64,000 nucleotides of DNA. Source: Apoda limacodes (lineage: Eukaryota > Arthropoda > Insecta > Lepidoptera > Limacodidae). Below, one piece after another: positions 61,750 to 64,000 of this stretch (position 1 is the stretch's first letter; the number at the start of each line of letters is the position of its first letter). Below the pieces are notes generated by a model. That model had not been told where the DNA came from. It worked only from the letters and a program-made list of their open reading frames with translations, and searched no databases. The position numbers were made by a program, and so were the translations under genes. Location: positions 3,658,001 through 3,722,000 of the forward strand of contig OX291552.1 of assembly GCA_946406115.1 (NCBI GenBank), in the 5' to 3' direction.

Positions 61750-63535
61750 AAATTAGGAAGCCTTTAGGTCAAAAATTAAGATTGAATTGTTTAACCGTTT
61801 TTATAAAATCATCCCTTAGGGGGCAGAAAAGGGGATGAATATTTGTATGAAAACTCAGATATTATTGTAGGTAAAACCAACAGTAAGAAGATGTCTTTTT
61901 TTTTCGAAAGTCCACGCGAACGAAAAATATTGGAAAAATATCAGTATAGGTGTAAAAATAACTTTGACTTTGTGTGTCTATAGTCTAGACTACCATTAAA
62001 TAACAGAATGTATATCTTGTGGTGAACATGTGTTGGTTTAGGTTCACCGCACATTACGAGAAATATCCGATAGAAAAATTCTAGTGTACGCCGGATGGCA
62101 CTCTGTGCATACATTTTGTACTAGACCCCGTAGACTGTCGGAAATTTATATCAATATGGCGGACGTCGCCGTACGACATTAAAAACCTAATTAGTGTAGT
62201 AACAAGGTCTAAAATCTTTAAATATTTTGTTTGGACCTGTCGTAAGATAACAACAAACTGGTTCTTAGCCTCAGTATGCCTCAGTGTAGTATATTTACAA
62301 TTAAGAGATAATTCCCTGGAGTTGCATTAAGTGTTATAATTATTATTGCAAATTGTATATTAGTACAGTGAAACCCAATAAGTATAATTACAGTGAAACT
62401 AATAAATATAATATATAATTACTCTATGTTAATTCTAGGATTTACATTTATTTCGCGTTGCAAGGTGAGCTAAATACAAGATCTAATAGTCTAAATAAGA
62501 AAATATCCATGAATTTGGCATCTCAATAATGAGAATGATCAGAACTAAGTAAAAATGCTCTTCTTCGTCTCTTTAACTATCTTTCAGTGTTGGAAAAGTT
62601 CCCGATTTAGCGTCCCTTTCTCCCGATTTACATAAGTAGTATAATATTCAATATAAAGCAAAACTAAATGAAACCTGGGGCCTTAGACAGGTCACAATCG
62701 AAAAATCGTGGAGTATCGCTATGGACAAAGCGTTTTTCAACCGAACCGAACACGCTATTTCGAGGGCGTCGGCTGGAAAACTACATTACGAGTATCTGTT
62801 CCAATTATCGTAAATCGCTTATTTTTTATTTAAACTATGTAATGTTAACTTACTCATGGTTGGTTTTAAATTAAGAATATAGGTATTTATTGTATTGAAT
62901 ACTGAAATGTTTTCTTGTTGTAAGTCTAGTTTATTCTCAATAGGTATTGTCGTGAAAATATTAGGTACTTACGTAAAAACATTCTAGCTTTCTAGTAACG
63001 AAATTTATTAGACTAATACTTAGAAACAGATTTTAAATAATAACATCATATTTAATTACAAAAAAAATCCATGCACAGGGAATTCCCGAAATTTCTTACA
63101 CGGTCTTTTAACCTTGCAGTATGCTTAAGCAGATTGCACTGAAATACCTTACAGTTCATTCATTATTATTTAGTGAGTTTACGAGGGAAAGTTCTGTAGG
63201 ATAGTTATGGCCACAGAACACATATAGTTATGGCGATCCTTTCCGAAAAGATTAATTATAAAATCGATTTGAATTGAAATATAACAAATAGATTCACAAC
63301 AACAACAATATTTACGAGAAAATGTTTTTAAACTAACACGTAAGAGGTGGTATGCAGATAAAAAGTAATAGATAATTAGTAAATCTCGCGATTTCTCCCG
63401 ATTTTTATCTGACAAATTTCCCGATTTAAAATTTTTCACTTTTACAACACTGCTATCTTTATGCCCTACAGCTCAATTGGAAGCTCCGTTTCGGCGTGAT
63501 TGAGTAACAAGCAACCAAATATTTTTTTATTTATA
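61750..63535. other. AT-rich stretch, nothing assigned
   Basis: GC-richer patch at 62030..62180 contains CAATATGGCGGACGTCGCC; no motif recognised. A 68-codon frame at 62668 has no features. Possible intergenic or intronic sequence. Confidence 0.35.
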
Positions 63536-63539
63536 ATAT

Positions 63540-63795
63540 TTTGGTCAGGACTGTAGCTCAATGGGCGGGTGCTTTATCGAGGGGCGTGGGTTCGATTCCG
63601 CACAAGACAAACATCCTTACATATCTTGAGACAGGGTGTTTTATATGTTTAATATGTATGTATTTACCAAAAACAAAGTATATATATATATATATATGTA
63701 TTTGTATCCGTTGTTTGGTATCCTCAATACAAATTTCGCTTACTTTGGGACCAGAGGGCGCAGTGTATACTGTCCAAAAATATTTATTTATTTAA
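63540..63795 (+). mobile_element. tRNA-derived SINE, best-preserved copy
   Basis: Head with A-box-like CTGTAGCTCAATGGGCGGG and B-box-like GTGGGTTCGATTCCGC, body with ACAAGACAAACATCC and TGTATTTGTATCCGTTGTTT, end GACCAGAGGGCGCAGTGTAT. Short AT run inside. Defines the family used to recognise the others. Confidence 0.87.
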
Positions 63796-64000
63796 TATTA
63801 GCAGGTAGAGCACACCTCTATGTACCATATTTCACCTTAATCGAATGCTCTATTGCGAAGTGACAATAAAAAAACCCTAATAACTTTCACACTTATAATC
63901 ATTTGTAGAATAGAAACAATAACATGTCGTTATCCATTCTGTTGTGCTTGCGTAGAAAGACAGAGACGTGTGTCGTGGCGGTGCGGTAAGCCACAACTGG

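Noticed and set aside
63540..63610. tRNA gene
   Set aside because: A and B boxes are present but the body continues into a SINE shared with other loci, so it is a tRNA-derived SINE head. The same reasoning applies to 11262, 45515 and 50510.

Overview
This window looks like nuclear DNA of a moth or butterfly (Lepidoptera). It is AT-rich and gene-poor, and its one recognisable host gene is split by long introns packed with repeats. The evidence for Lepidoptera is an insect-type group III chitinase together with transposon relics I associate with lepidopteran genomes: tRNA-headed SINEs, Helitrons with Lep1-like ends, RTE-type 3' tails, and the tail of one APE/RT retrotransposon family. I see no prokaryotic genes, CRISPR array, rRNA or functional tRNA gene.

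Host gene: on the minus strand, from 35220 down to 628, I could assemble ten consecutive exons of a Cht7-like chitinase. They are a secretion-signal exon (35166..35220), seven exons building a complete first GH18 catalytic domain (29002 down to 2581), and two exons of Ser/Thr/Pro-rich linker (1906 down to 628). Every junction has GT/AG borders and a matching phase, giving about 534 codons. The second GH18 domain and the chitin-binding domain expected in Cht7 would lie beyond base 1. The start codon lies upstream of 35220 in an exon I could not identify. The largest intron (5757..26674, about 20.9 kb) holds a nearly full-length retrotransposon in antisense orientation.

Mobile elements: the same APE/RT non-LTR retrotransposon is present twice in opposite orientation. 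Copy A (6367..10013, plus) has a frameshift and a nonsense codon. Copy B (52955..56566, minus) has one open 975-codon ORF but two in-frame deletions in its reverse transcriptase. At least six 5'-truncated tails of this or closely related elements are scattered around. Three other non-LTR relics (17850..18590, 23640..24345, 37030..39020) and a Ty3/Gypsy RT relic (16422..16740) are all decayed. SINEs, Helitron-like elements, foldback/MITE-like elements, and several dispersed families of unknown class make up much of the rest.

Simple and tandem repeats include a 0.9-kb minisatellite of 13-bp units (3690..4618), a 54-bp tandem repeat just downstream of exon 4 in the direction of transcription (26267..26482), and GT, AT and AC microsatellites.

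I found no new multi-gene system. The points most worth checking are an acidic Lys/Glu insertion inside the chitinase catalytic domain, the paired retrotransposon copies, a foldback element next to copy B, and a long inverted repeat at 60903..61458.
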